Shown piece by piece: positions 1 through 11,189 of a stretch of DNA of 64,000 bases; within the stretch, counting starts at the first letter, position 1; every line of letters starts with the position of its first letter. This stretch comes from Casuarina equisetifolia (lineage: Eukaryota; Streptophyta; Magnoliopsida; Fagales; Casuarinaceae): contig CM052354.1 in the NCBI GenBank assembly GCA_028551475.1, positions 23,211,258 through 23,275,257 on the forward strand, read 5' to 3'. Made by a program: the position numbers and the translations under genes. Below the pieces are notes generated by a model, which did no database searches, was not told the origin of the DNA, and was given only the letters and a program-made list of their open reading frames with translations.

Positions 1-15
1 TTTTGAGTTTTACAG

Positions 16-3000
16 GGACAAGTGAGATATTACCGCATGGTGAAAATGTTATTCAGGTTTATTGTGTCCAGACGCAGGCTATTCAGCAATATGCTTTGGA
101 CTTGGCCCAGTGCTTACCGCCACCACTGGAGAACTTGGGGTTAGAGAAGTCAGATTCAAATGTTTCACGTGATGCTACTAGTGCTGAAGGATTTGCTGCT
201 TTGGACCCATCTGCAAGTAAACCTACTGAGTTGCTGCCCTTGGCTAGTTCAGCATCCAAACAAAACCTACAAGTAAGTAGTTCTGAGGGTGTCAATGTGG
301 TGAGGTATCCTGTAAGCTCTGGTTCTGTTGAGGCTGTGACATCCAAAGAAATTAACAGTTTGAGTACTGAATATAAGTCTGTTGCACTGGCTCCGGTAAA
401 TAGTGATGCTGATGGTGTTTCTGTGGCATCACCTCCTCTTCCTTTGACTCCTAGGTTGTCTAGGGAGCTCTCTGGTTTTAGGAGTCCAGGAAGTAACTTT
501 GAGCCAGGTCCCCCTCTCACTATCCATGTTGCTGACCAACCTGTAAGTGATTATCCGGTTGACAGGCAAGTGGACACAATTTGTGCTAACTTTTCTGATG
601 TGCCTCCACTCGATGATGAATCTAGGAATGATAAGACAAAAGTTACATCAAATGCACAAGATGATTTATCCACTGTACTTAATCCACATCTCATGTTCAA
701 ACAACCAACTCATTTGGTAACTCCGTCTGAACTAAAGGGCAACTTATCCTCTGGCACAACGGGTATTAATGATGGCAAGAGTGAGGGAGAGGCAAGCATA
801 CAGGATGTGATTGTCAATAGTGACGGAGTTAATGCTGAGGTGGAGGTGAAAGCAGTTGGTGAAACAAGATCCACCCAAAATGATGAATTTAGTCCTCAGG
901 TAGATCCTCAAAAGCGTCCATCAGAAAAGAAAGAAAAATACTTCTGCTCACAAGCTTCAGATCTTGGTATTGAAATGGCCCGAGAATGCTGTGATATATC
1001 AGCAGAATCTTATGTCGCAGAGGAAGCTCAGCAAGTCAATGCTGTTAATGGAACAGAACCACTGGCTGGACCTCCTAATGCTGATGAGGATGAAGTCCAT
1101 GACTCCACAAAAAATGTTTCTGGAAAGGTTTCTGAGTCATCTGCATCTGCACCAGTCCTGATTTCATCCACACCAAATACAAAAGGAAAAAGACAGAAGG
1201 GGAAAAATTCTCAACCTTCAGGTACATCTTCCCCAGCACCAAGTGCTTTTAATTCAACAGATTCTTCGAATGAACAAAGTGGCAGTACAACTCTTCCCTC
1301 CGCAGAAGCTCCTTATTCTCAAGTTTTGGCCATGCAGGAGATGCTTAATCAGGTGAGTGATTGAGATTAGTTCCTGCCCCTATTTATTTCTTTTTCTTTT
1401 TCTTTTTCTTTTTTTGGAAGAGATTCCAGTTTGTCTTTCAGGTTGGTATTCTCAGTATATTTTGGCCAACATGGAAGGCCATTATGTTTTATTTTTCAAA
1501 TGGTTGTACTGCATCATCCCTCTTTAATTTTATTTTTTGTTTTTCCGTTTGTTCCCCACTTTTTTTTTTCCTTTTCATGCAGCTCATGACAATGCAAAAA
1601 GAAATGCAGAAGCAGATGACAACAATGATATCTGTTCCAGTTAGCAAAGAATGTAAGAAACTAGAGACAAATCTGGGGCGTACCATGGAGAAAGCGGTTA
1701 AGAACAATACAGATGCTTTGTGGGCTCGATTTCAAGAAGAGAATACAAAAAATGAGAAGCTTTTACGAGATCGTACACAGCAAATTATAAGTTTGCTCAC
1801 TAACTTTATGAATAAAGACTTACCTACGATGTTAGAAAAAGCAGTGAAGAAGGAGATGGCTGCAGTAGTGCCAGCAGTAGTACGCTCTATAACTCCAGCC
1901 ATTGAGAAAACAATATCTTCAGCCATTGCGGAGTCTTTTCAGGTTAAAATCTTCGATCTGGCTTTTCTATCAGACTGTTTGTCATAGGATCTAACTGATA
2001 CTTTGTGTTGCAGAGAGGAGTGGGTGATAAGGCAGTGAGCCAACTAGAGAAATCCATCAATACGAAGCTAGAAGCTACTGTTGCTAGGCAAATCCAAGCA
2101 CAGTTTCAAACTTCTGGCAAACAAGCTCTGCAGGTACTTCTGTGCTTGACTTAATGTATTTTACTTCCATTATTGTTTAGAAATGTAGTGACCATATGCA
2201 TGACTTATCTATCTCTCTGTTGCAGGATGATTTAAAACATAGTTTGGAAGCATCAGTGATTCCTGCCTTTGAGATGTCATGTAAAGCAATGTTTGATCAA
2301 ATAGATACTACATTTCAGAAAGGAATGGTCGAACATTCAACTGCAGCTCAGCAGCACTTTGAGTCTGCCCACTCTCCACTAGCACATGCTTTAAGGGTGT
2401 GTCTCTCATCACTTTAACCATGAGATAGCAGGTTTTAAATTGTGGCTTTTATTTTAATATGAATGTGTATCCTTTCTGTCATATGAGTAATGAATTGAAA
2501 CCCAACAGCTTCCAGTTACACAATTCTATCACGTTATGTGGGAGTATAACAGGCAAGATACGTTTATTCGTTCTTTGGAACACCTTATTGGTCAATACAT
2601 TAGAAGCTTTGAGCTGGACATTTTTGACATAATGTCAGCACTATAGCATCCTATACATAGAAACAGTACTGGATGCATGTAAAGAAGGCGTTTTTAAGTC
2701 AATCTTGAATTACTTAAAATTTATGCCTCTATTTTTCTTGTTAAGAGTATCATTTTTTCTTCTAGAGCCGTCCTGCTATGGATTAATAACTTAAAGGATT
2801 GACTGTGTAGTAGCTGAATAATGACTGATTTGTAAGAATAAGTATGTACTTTGTTGGAGAACAGTTGGTTCTGTTTATCATATTCTGATTTGTCAATTTT
2901 CAAAATTTACTTCAATTAAGGAGTTCTTATTTGTTAGTTGGCTGGCGTATGCTTCGCTTATAGATACATACCTTCATATTTTCTCACTCGAAACTAAATG

Positions 3001-4119
3001 CATTGGATCCCCTCCTACGGTTTTGAAATATTTAATAGGCACCTGTTTGTGTTGCCGATATAAACATGTATCTTACAGACGAGCCCAATTGTAGCACTCT
3101 ACCTTTGATCTAGTGGGATTAGGCTCTTAAGAAATTTAAGATAAAAGCTGTCAGACACACTGTTGCCCTTGACTTCTTTCTGATTTTGCATTTTCAAATT
3201 TAATCGTGCAGGATGCCATTAACTCAGCATTGACAATGGTTCAAACCTTGAGTGGAGAAGTGCTTGAGGGTCAAAGAAAACTACTATCTATTGCAGGAGC
3301 AAACGCAGGTGCAGTCAATCCAATTGTCTCCCAAACCAGCAATGTATCCGTGGGTAGTCTGCTTGAGAAGGTGTGCTAAGCTTTCTGTGTTTGGTGAAAA
3401 TGCTTTGGACCTATAATATTGAAGTCAATATTTGGCTCTCAAATGGTGTACTTTCGTTTCCTGCTTACAAACCTATTCTCATGTTTGTATCAGGTTGAGG
3501 TGCCGGTTGATCCGACTAAGGAGCTATCAAGATTGGTGTCTGAACGCAAATATGATGAAGCTTTCACTGCAGCCTTACAAAGAAGTGACGTATCAATTGT
3601 GTCCTGGCTATGCTCTCAGGTATTCATACTCAGCCAAGAAACAGTTGCTCATTGTAGGCTTTAGACATTAATTGTGTTCAATATTGCTGAACATTAAACT
3701 CCTCTGGTCTCTCTGTGTTAATTGCGTTCTAGTGATACTCTGAGTCTGGGTTTCAGTCTATTATGGAAAAGCATTTAACTAATTAATGAGTATGTTTTGC
3801 TCTTTTTCAGGTGGATCTACGGGGGATCATATCATCTGTCCCTCTCCCCTTGAGCCAAGGAGTACTGCTTTCTCTTCTGCAGCAACTAGCCTGTGATCTC
3901 AGTAATGACACACCCCGAAAACTTTCATGGATGACAGATGTGGCGAACGCGATAGTGCCAACGGACCCAATGATTACAGTCTACGTTCGGCCCATCTTTG
4001 AACAAGTCTATAGCATACTGGACCATCAGCGAAGCTTACCGACGGTCACCGGTACCGAGCTCTCAAGCATCAGACTTCTGATGCATGTCATCAATTCCAT
4101 GCTCTTAACCTGTAAATGA
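16..4119 (+). CDS. VCS: VARICOSE / enhancer of mRNA-decapping protein 4 (EDC4/Ge-1), 3' part
   Basis: This is a scaffold of the mRNA decapping complex, which holds DCP1/DCP2 in cytoplasmic P-bodies (family knowledge). The gene is cut by the left window edge; bases 1-15 are the end of an intron. Seven coding exons join in frame: 16-1352, 1583-1942, 2014-2133, 2226-2396, 3212-3370, 3494-3619, 3811-4119 (stop TGA 4117-4119), about 860 codons. The first exon starts just after the WD40 part ([20 protein letters not shown]) and encodes a long Ser/Pro/acidic linker. The next exons form a Lys/Glu/Met-rich coiled coil ([12 protein letters not shown]), followed by the helical Ge-1 C-terminal domain ([20 protein letters not shown] through SWLCSQVDLRG) and the conserved end INSMLLTCK. 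The intron after exon 1 carries a CTTTTT-rich tract at about 1385-1415. The VCS and VCS-RELATED paralogues cannot be told apart here. It converges with the DnaJ gene. Confidence 0.95.
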
Positions 4120-5000
4120 CTCTACCCTTCGTCTTAACCCGTGCAAATTGCACGAGTCACAAACGAAGTGGTGGTGTCTGTACAAATCTCTTGGGGAAAG
4201 GGGGTCCCAACTCTGTAGAGTCGAATATCAGTATCTTTAGGATCTGTGAAAAGAAAAAGGCTAGCTTCTTCAGCTTCTCTTATATTACTAGATTCCTTTT
4301 GTTAACAGTTTCCTACCTTAATCAAATTTTGCTTTCTGTACACCATTTTTGCACTCTGATATCTGCATTGCATTTTGGAGTCCTCACTTCAAAACAAGAG
4401 ATTAAAGCAAGTTTTAAATAATGATGTTCTGTATCAGTATCTTACACCTTTATTTAATACATCCTTCAACCTTCCTTTTTCTTTCAAGATCTTTTCCGAA
4501 TGGCTGGTACTCAACACTTATCAGTAAAACCAGTTTAGTATTATGATACGAGGTAGTGAAATGTGGTCCTGCTAATCGGAAGTTCAAAAGACAGAATAAA
4601 AAGCTTCTAATTAAAAATCCAGCAGGTGGTCTCCGGCGTACCACCGTGAGAGCCAACCGGTGCACATCTTCCATACCGGAGAAGGATTCAGAGTGATGCT
4701 CATCCTTCATACCTAAAACTGCTGTCTTCACGCAATGTAGAATAAGACCGCAGGCCTTTTCCTAGTCCCAAACCACATAAATCCAGCCATTCAACAAGAA
4801 CACGGATCGATATGCCAAAAATACTTGTAATTTTTTCTCATTTTCTGTTTAAAAAAGAAAAGAGACCGAGCGGTTACAATTTACAGAGCTATCTATGGTG
4901 CCACGTCGCCGTGACGCGCCTACATTTCCCCAAAAACTCAAAGAAGGCAAAAGGGAAACAGCGAAAAATAGATTAGCGGGAGTCCGATTATCTCTCTCTT
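4120..5000. other. 3' regions of the convergent VCS and DnaJ genes
   Basis: About 880 bases separate the two stop codons of this tail-to-tail pair. The left part should hold the VCS 3' UTR and the right part the DnaJ 3' UTR. No convincing gene was seen; the minus reading frame at 4450-4731 lacks recognisable domains. Confidence 0.6.
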
Positions 5001-5480
5001 CTACCAGCACTGATCGGTTTCCCATTTCTGGAACGGGTAAAACCCGGCCCGACTACGAGTGGTGTACGCGAAGGGTCGCCTCTGGTGCTGTGCTCCAAGG
5101 GAGAGATCGTAGACCGCCCTGGCCGCCGGATCGGACAGCGTCTCATAGGCGTTGTGGATCTCCATGAAATCCCGGCCGTCCGATTGCACGGCGTCCGGGT
5201 GGTACATCTTCGCTAGGCTCCGATACGCCGACTTGATCTCCGTCGGTGACGCCGTCCGCTTGACCCGGAGCACCTCGTAGAGGCTCCCGGCCTTCGTCGG
5301 CATCTCCATGGCCGGCTCCACAGTAGCGAATGCACAAGTCACTCCGGCCTTGCATTTCTGATTGCTAAATCTCCGGCCGGCAGCAGGAATTCTCCGGTCG
5401 GCAGTCACGAAAGAATAGGGAATCATCTCCGCCGAGGAACAGACGACCGCTCCCGCAGGAAGAGTAAGGGTTCCGAGCAT
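5001..5480 (-). CDS. Small DnaJ (J-domain) protein, chloroplast DnaJ11-like
   Basis: This is a J-domain co-chaperone that stimulates Hsp70 ATPase activity, probably in the plastid. It is a single exon of 159 codons. Residues 1 to about 60 are rich in Ser/Ala/Arg and poor in acidic residues, as in a transit peptide. The J domain spans about 67-125: [21 protein letters not shown], then the HPD motif at residues 94-96 (YHPDA) and the helix III/IV segment [15 protein letters not shown]. The short tail ends [10 protein letters not shown]. Length and layout match the short plant DnaJ11/DJC proteins, which have no Gly/Phe or zinc-finger region. The start ATG (5478-5480) is the first in frame after a TATA-like box about 95 bases upstream. 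By neighbourhood the likely Arabidopsis counterpart is At3g13310 (inference). A heat-shock-element-like palindrome lies upstream at 5694. Confidence 0.93.
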   Translation of the reverse strand: MLGTLTLPAGAVVCSSAEMIPYSFVTADRRIPAAGRRFSNQKCKAGVTCAFATVEPAMEMPTKAGSLYEVLRVKRTASPTEIKSAYRSLAKMYHPDAVQSDGRDFMEIHNAYETLSDPAARAVYDLSLGAQHQRRPFAYTTRSRAGFYPFQKWETDQCW

Positions 5481-5574
5481 TGTAGAGAAAGGGAAGGTTT
5501 TAGGAAGCAGTTGAGGGTTGGAAGAGAATAGAGAAGAAACGTTGTGTGTGGAAGGCGAGGACGGAAGAGGTATG

Positions 5575-5584
5575 ATATATATAA
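5575..5584 (-). promoter_or_regulatory. TATA box of the DnaJ gene
   Basis: Read on the minus strand this is TTATATATAT, about 95 bases before the DnaJ ATG. A transcription start about 30 bases further on would leave a leader of some 60-65 bases. Confidence 0.6.
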
Positions 5585-5693
5585 GTCAATGCCCCCAAAG
5601 AGATGGAAACCGTGTGAGCCAGTTTGTGTTTCTGTTGGTTCGAACCAATGTGTGATGGAGTGGTCCCTCCTCGTGCTGCTGACTGGCCTTTCC

Positions 5694-5701
5694 TTCTAGA
5701 A
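5694..5701. promoter_or_regulatory. Heat-shock-element core upstream of DnaJ
   Basis: TTCTAGAA is a perfect inverted nTTCnnGAAn pair, about 110 bases upstream of the DnaJ TATA box. Two units alone are a weak heat-shock-factor site, but a heat-shock element fits the promoter of a co-chaperone gene. Binding is inferred. Confidence 0.4.
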
Positions 5702-5759
5702 CACCTCTCGCTTCTCTTCGGCTTCCCCTGCGCCGAGCCGTCTTCCTAGCTACCCTTCT

Positions 5760-6660
5760 TTAATTTATGATACCCAATGATCACTCACTTATTTATTTTT
5801 AGTAGATAATAAAAAATATATCAAATAATACGCCCTAAAGTTATTAAAAAAAAAAAGGTTTAGATTCTCATCGTTGATTAGCAAAACATCAACAAAATTT
5901 TCTTTTATGTAGTGGTTCAAACTCGCATTTTAGATTTAAAGTGATAATATTATTAAGATAAGAATCAATCAATCAATAAAGACAAAATAATAATTTGAAT
6001 AGTTGGTTATAAATGTTAAGAGACACTTCCATTATCAAATGTCAAGACATATTATAGTTTCAAAAGAAAATTTTATAATGCCAACTAATTGTACTCCAAA
6101 ATCATTCAATTCAAAAATTTTCACTCACAAATTTCTATATTTAAGTGTTACTATTAATATAAGAATTTTTATAGAATATTATAGTGAAACTTTTTGATCA
6201 TTTTAGTTCATTGTCACGCCCATATTTAGTAATTTTCATGCGAAATTAGTTAAGCTTAGGTAATTATAAACAATCGTAGAGTTAAAAAAATATGTTGCTC
6301 AATGTATTTTATGTTTTCATTTTAAATTTTTATATGACAATTTAATATGTAGAATGTTTTGATTTTTCTAAGGGTTAAGCTTATATTCTACCCTTGTATT
6401 TATACAAAATATGATTATTACACCCAACTTTGTTGTTATTAATAAAATTTGTTAGGATACTATCATTATTTTTTAAAAAATAAAATTTTTGTTTTAATTA
6501 ATATTAAAATAATAGTTATTCTATCTAATTTATTTTTTAATAAATATATAAAAATTTGAGATTAGGTGGGACACTTTATTATTTGGGAATCAAATTATTG
6601 TTACTTCTTTCATAACGTATAGATTGAGTTTTATATGACATATCCCAATTTGATAATACT
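5760..6660. other. AT-rich intergenic DNA containing a dispersed repeat
   Basis: Strongly AT-rich DNA without a credible gene. From about 6184 to 6500 it matches a second copy at about 22983-23295, described under the repeats. Confidence 0.6.
6184..6500 (+). repeat. Dispersed AT-rich repeat, copy A
   Basis: It shares an ordered series of near-identical segments with 22983-23295 in the same orientation. These include GTGAAACTTTTTGATCATT, a 'GTTCAATGTATTT'-like block, 'TGTATTTAT', 'ATTAATAAAATTT' and a closing poly-T/poly-A junction. No coding capacity or clear terminal repeats were seen. It could be a non-autonomous transposon. Confidence 0.6.
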
Positions 6661-6967
6661 TCCAACCAAAAAGGAATCTAGAACTAACTTTCTAGATCTA
6701 AAACAATGGAGGCAAATACTAAAAATAGCAAGGTGGGAAGCCGGCTTTAATATCGGTGCGAGCCGCTAGTAGTGAGAGGTAAAAAGCAGTGGGCGACGCG
6801 CCAATCCGGGTGCCGCTGCCTGAAAGTGAGCCCACAGTTATCTCCTTGCATTCATTGCTCTGACACCGAAGCCAGCTCGTCAATCGACTTGGGTCCAACG
6901 CAAAACAGCCTCTGCGTAGTCCCCACGTATATCCCGCCCATTTACTACGTTGGAAAACAGTACCAGT

Positions 6968-7360
6968 TTCCCACGTGCGAGACCTTCTAGACGATGAGGG
7001 CCCGAAACCGGCAGCGGCAGTGGCCGAAACCGGCTGCATGGCTTTTCTTAGGATCCAACGGTGGGAGTTCTCGAAAGCGACAAGGCACCGCAAACCACGG
7101 CAGAAAGCGAGACGGGGTGTTTTTAGTCTTTCCGCCCTGGCACGTGCGATGCCTTCTAGAAACTGTCCTTGTCGTGATCCATGAAATGTTGAGGCTGCAT
7201 TTGGAGTTATAAGGCAGATGCCGCTGGTTTTCCTCTAGAAGGCCGTGGGGGCCCACAAGGAAAAAAAAAAAAAAGGAAGAGAGAGAGAGAAAAAGAGTTA
7301 TTGGTTTGGACTTGTCGCAGCGACAGGCGTTGGCGCAAGCTACGGTTTCTAGAAAGGCAG
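6968..7360. promoter_or_regulatory. GC-richer island with duplicated G-box plus TTCTAGA modules
   Basis: Within AT-rich surroundings, a module CACGTGCGA-N-CCTTCTAGA occurs twice: CACGTG at 6972 with TTCTAGA at 6985, and CACGTG at 7141 with TTCTAGAA at 7154. Further HSE-like palindromes are TTCTCGAA at 7068 and TTCTAGAA at 7347, with a half-site at 7233. The motifs are seen directly; a promoter or enhancer role is inferred. The nearest gene is DnaJ, about 1.6 kb away and divergent from this island. No confident ORF starts downstream on either strand. Confidence 0.35.
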
Positions 7361-7599
7361 TCCTTTTCCCACTGGAATCTTTGTGGAATACAGCATAAAA
7401 AATATTAACAAGCAAGAGAGGAAAGGCCCACACTGGTTTATAAACGAAGGGAAATTTCCTTAGTTTATCCGTTGATTGAGAGAATGATGTGGTTGGGTAA
7501 CCTTTTCCGGATGCAATCAACTGTCCGCTAATAGAATAAAGACAGGATTTGCAGTGACCATCTATGTCCGCCTTCTTATATGATAGAGGCATATGCTGT

Positions 7600-10070
7600 A
7601 GGGAGGTTTATATTGTTTATGAGAGTCAAATTTTCAGTTGGGTCCGCCCCATCTAGATGTCAATGCAATAACCATAGATTCATTGATGCCTTGAAATTAA
7701 CTGTCCTAGTTGTTTGGATGGTTTCTATACTATACTATTATTTAATAATAATGAGTATGATTGACAGTGTTTAGTTCAATTGAAAGCAAAAATTACTTCA
7801 AATATTTAGATATAATATTGGATGCTTGAATAAGTAAATATATTTAATTTTTAAAAAATAATAATATCTACAAGCTTACTAACTATTTAACATGCACAAA
7901 CATATACATATCTTGCTAAGATAACAATAAAATTATTAATAGATAGTTATTTCACCTAATATGTTACCATATTGGTGTCTGTGATTAGACACAATATTAT
8001 TGTAATTATTATAAATAATTCATTTATCTTTTTTAGGTTAGGCTATATCTCTATGAGATGGACAACAAGTATTATAAAGTTTAACACAACAATTAAAAAA
8101 TCTTTCATGTTTCCTCGTGTCTTTTATTTTCTTACAAAAATAAAGGGTTATACTTTAACTTAGCCTCAAACATTATGTTTAAAAAAAAGTTTTTTTTTTT
8201 TTTTTTAAAATTATATCCAAGAGATAAACTTGAAGAGAGGAGAGACATGTTTTCATGGGTGGCAATGGATTTGTTTCTAAGCTAAGGTAGGACCATCACG
8301 GGACATGACAAGACCCACATGAAGTTTTGTGGCAATTCAAATCCAAGCATGTTGGTTTATCAAACCAGGTTCTTATGTGGTTTGCAATCCAAGTTTTGGG
8401 TACATGGGTTGTCTCCATTGGAATTCCATCGATATCACGTGAACCGTCGTCCTCAAGGGAATCCCGCCACTCTAATCCCGAAAGCTGGAAAGCAAAAAAG
8501 GTGCTCCACTTTTTAAGATTCAACGGCACACAGATTGTAAGTGGAGAAAAAGAGGATGCTTTTTGAATCCTGGAACTTTTTCCAAGTGGTAGATAGTGAT
8601 TTTGATTGATAATCGCCTATGGTTTATCACATTTCGTTCTCACTTACCAGAGTCCGGCTGTTTCTGACCACCTATGTTAGTTATTTGAGAGGTTAATCTT
8701 ATCCAGTATACGAAATCTGAGACACAGCACCAGGTTTTGGGGCTCGGTTAAGCGGGCGGCTGTTGCTGTCCTTCAAATCTTGTCGGGAACCTAACTCAAC
8801 TCATCAGAACACTAACTTGTAAACTGAATCAAATTCTTCATCATCAGATGCTAATTATACATCTCTGCATATCTTGAGATCTAAGCCACGAGAATGTTAT
8901 CTCCATTTGTAGTGCATAATAATGCATGAATTAAATACTTCTTGACAGTGAGCGAACGTATATATAATATATGAGTATGGAAACATAAATTTATGAGATA
9001 AAAACAAGTTTTCAACTACTTCTGAACCCATTGGAAATGTCTTTGAAATATTTCTTAAACTTGCTTTAAAAGATAAAAAAAAAAAAAGGATAACTAGATT
9101 ATTTTCAAAATTGACTTAAATTTTAGGTGCACTAACCTCAAAGATAACAAGTTAATAGGTTATTACCATAAATCCTTCAATATAGTGTTTCCTATGTTTA
9201 ATTCCTTATAAGAGCACTAATTTCTTTTCTTAAACTGACTTGTAAGGCATGTATTTCACTTTAAAATATTTTTTAGACAAAATTTCAGCAATTTGGAACA
9301 TTTTTTGAGCTGTTCTTAACAAATTTTCTTGTAACTAATGTGGGTCATGAGTTTTATTACAATAGTAATATGTCATCTCTTAAACTTGGGCTCTAATTTT
9401 ATGTTAAAAAAGCTTATTTCTTTTCTCAAATCAGTTGATAACAAGATTACATATAATCGCTTTTTATATTTTTCTTCACAATAACCATCATGAGGATTAA
9501 TTGAGATATGACTTCAACCAAAACTTTTTTGGTTTTAAAGATTAAAAATTACAAAGTCAACAGACGAAAAGTGTAAAAACTCATTATGAATGATTTAACC
9601 TCTCCCCTATTTTTTTTTATTGGTCTTAAGTTCTTGTTACTGCATAGTGAGCGTTGAACCATGATTAATCCCTCTCTTTCCCACTGATGTCATTAGTAGA
9701 ACATAAAATATAGTTTTGTGCTCCCACAGTGATTTGGGCCCCGTATTTGTTAGTTAGTTGTTTTGGGGTGATAATTAAGCAAAAGGCCTGGAGGGTTTAA
9801 CGAGTAGCTAACAGGATAATCGGCCAAAAGAGTACACACGCTTTTCGTTGCCACTAGAAAAGGAGGTCAAAAGGTGATTTTCTTAAACAAATAATTCATG
9901 GTCACGTTTCTCAAGCTTCCGACATAATATCGGGGAAAAGGACGGACCTGTAAAAACCATATTTTACGAACACGTTCAGAAGAAGTAGTCTCTGTCCAGA
10001 AATGCTTAGCAGCAAAAGGAACAGAAGCTTGTCTCCAGCTCCAAAGAAACGTGTAAATAATACGTCACGT
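7600..10070. other. AT-rich intergenic DNA, no gene seen
   Basis: Low-complexity, AT-rich DNA with frequent A and T runs. Reading frames on both strands are short and have no recognisable domain. Confidence 0.6.
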
Positions 10071-10960
10071 ATAATGGTGAAGATAGGCAGGGTGTGAAAC
10101 AGAAAGAAAGCGTTGAAGAAAATGAACTTATCCAGGCCTGGTTTTCGTGGCTGGTTGGTTTGATGCAGGTCTTGGATAAACCCTTATCCAATGGAAACTT
10201 GCACGAAGAGAGGAGTAGAGAGCTTTAAAGATTCATGATCTAAGCTAATCTGAACTTCATCGAATTACTTGCAGCTCTTCTGTTAAGATACTTGGTATCA
10301 TTTGGTTAAATGCTGTGTCAATCAATACAATACACCAAACAATTCTGGTACTCCTATCATAATACGTGTCTAGAGTTATAAAGGGCTGGTATCAAAAATC
10401 CCTATCAAGCTTTTGTTAAAGGTGAGAGTTGTCCCATATTGAAAGTATGAAAATAACCATTAAGTTTATAAGTGATGAGATTTTTTTACCTAATGCATTA
10501 ATATTTTGAAATAGTGAAGATTCACAAGATGTGAAGCAGAATGTGAAATAGAAAGAAAATGTGGAAGAAATAAACTTATCCAAGCCTAGTTTTCATGGCT
10601 GGTTGGTTTGAGGCAAGTCTTGGATAAACCCATATCCAATGGAAACTTGCACTAAGAGAGGAGTAGAGAGCTTTAAAGATTCATGGTCTAGGCTAATCTC
10701 AACTTAATTGAATTACTTGCAGCTCTTTTGTTAAGATATTTGGTATCATTTGGTTAAATGTTTTGTCAATCAATACAATACACCAAACAATTCTGGTAGC
10801 CCTATCATAATACGTGCGTGGAGATATAAAGGGCTAACATAAAAAATCTTTATCAAGCTTTTGTTGAAGGTAAGAGTTGTTCTATATTGAAAATGTGAAA
10901 ATGACCCATGAATTTATAAGTGATGAGATTTTTTCACTTAATGTTTTAATATTTTGAAAT
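10070..10960 (+). repeat. Tandem duplication, unit about 448 bases, two copies
   Basis: Copy 1 (about 10070-10512) and copy 2 (about 10520-10960) align over nearly their whole length with a constant offset of 448 bases. Shared anchors include CTTATCCA, GAGGAGTAGAGAGCTTTAAA, ATCAATACAATACACCAAAC and ATTTATAAGTGATGAGATTTT-like ends. The copies are diverged by scattered substitutions, so the duplication is not recent. A third, decayed copy of the unit's tail is at about 11085-11185. Confidence 0.85.
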
Positions 10961-11084
10961 GGGTACTCACATTTTAATATGATATTGAGTCAATGATGTA
11001 CATTTGCTTTATAATCTTTTATGCTATGAAGTTGAGTTTTAGTCTACTTACAATATTTGTATTAACATGCGAGTGAGAGAAAGT

Positions 11085-11185
11085 ACTAAAAATGAGTGTT
11101 GTTTTACATTGAAAACGTAAGGATGAATATTTGAACTTATAAGTAATAAAACAGTTTCACCTAATGTCTTAAAATTTTGATATGA
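11085..11185 (+). repeat. Decayed third copy of the tail of the 448-base repeat
   Basis: The order 'GTTGTTTTACATTGAAAA', 'TTATAAGTAATAAAA', 'TTTCACCTAATG', 'TAAAATTTTGAATG'-like matches the end of both 448-base copies. The rest of the unit is missing or unrecognisable. Such blocks occur at the ends of some plant LTR-type elements, so this may be remnant mobile DNA (inference). Confidence 0.5.
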
Positions 11186-11189
11186 ATTC

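Noticed and set aside
5635..5648. 14-base perfect palindrome TTGGTTCGAACCAA, considered as a tRNA T-loop or operator
   Set aside because: No tRNA stems surround it, and a single short palindrome of this size is weak evidence of function.
6719..7592. Overlapping frames on both strands in the GC-richer island, up to 201 codons
   Set aside because: The frames overlap on both strands, contain homopolymer runs (KKK/FFFFF from an A tract) and match no family. They are best explained by local GC composition.
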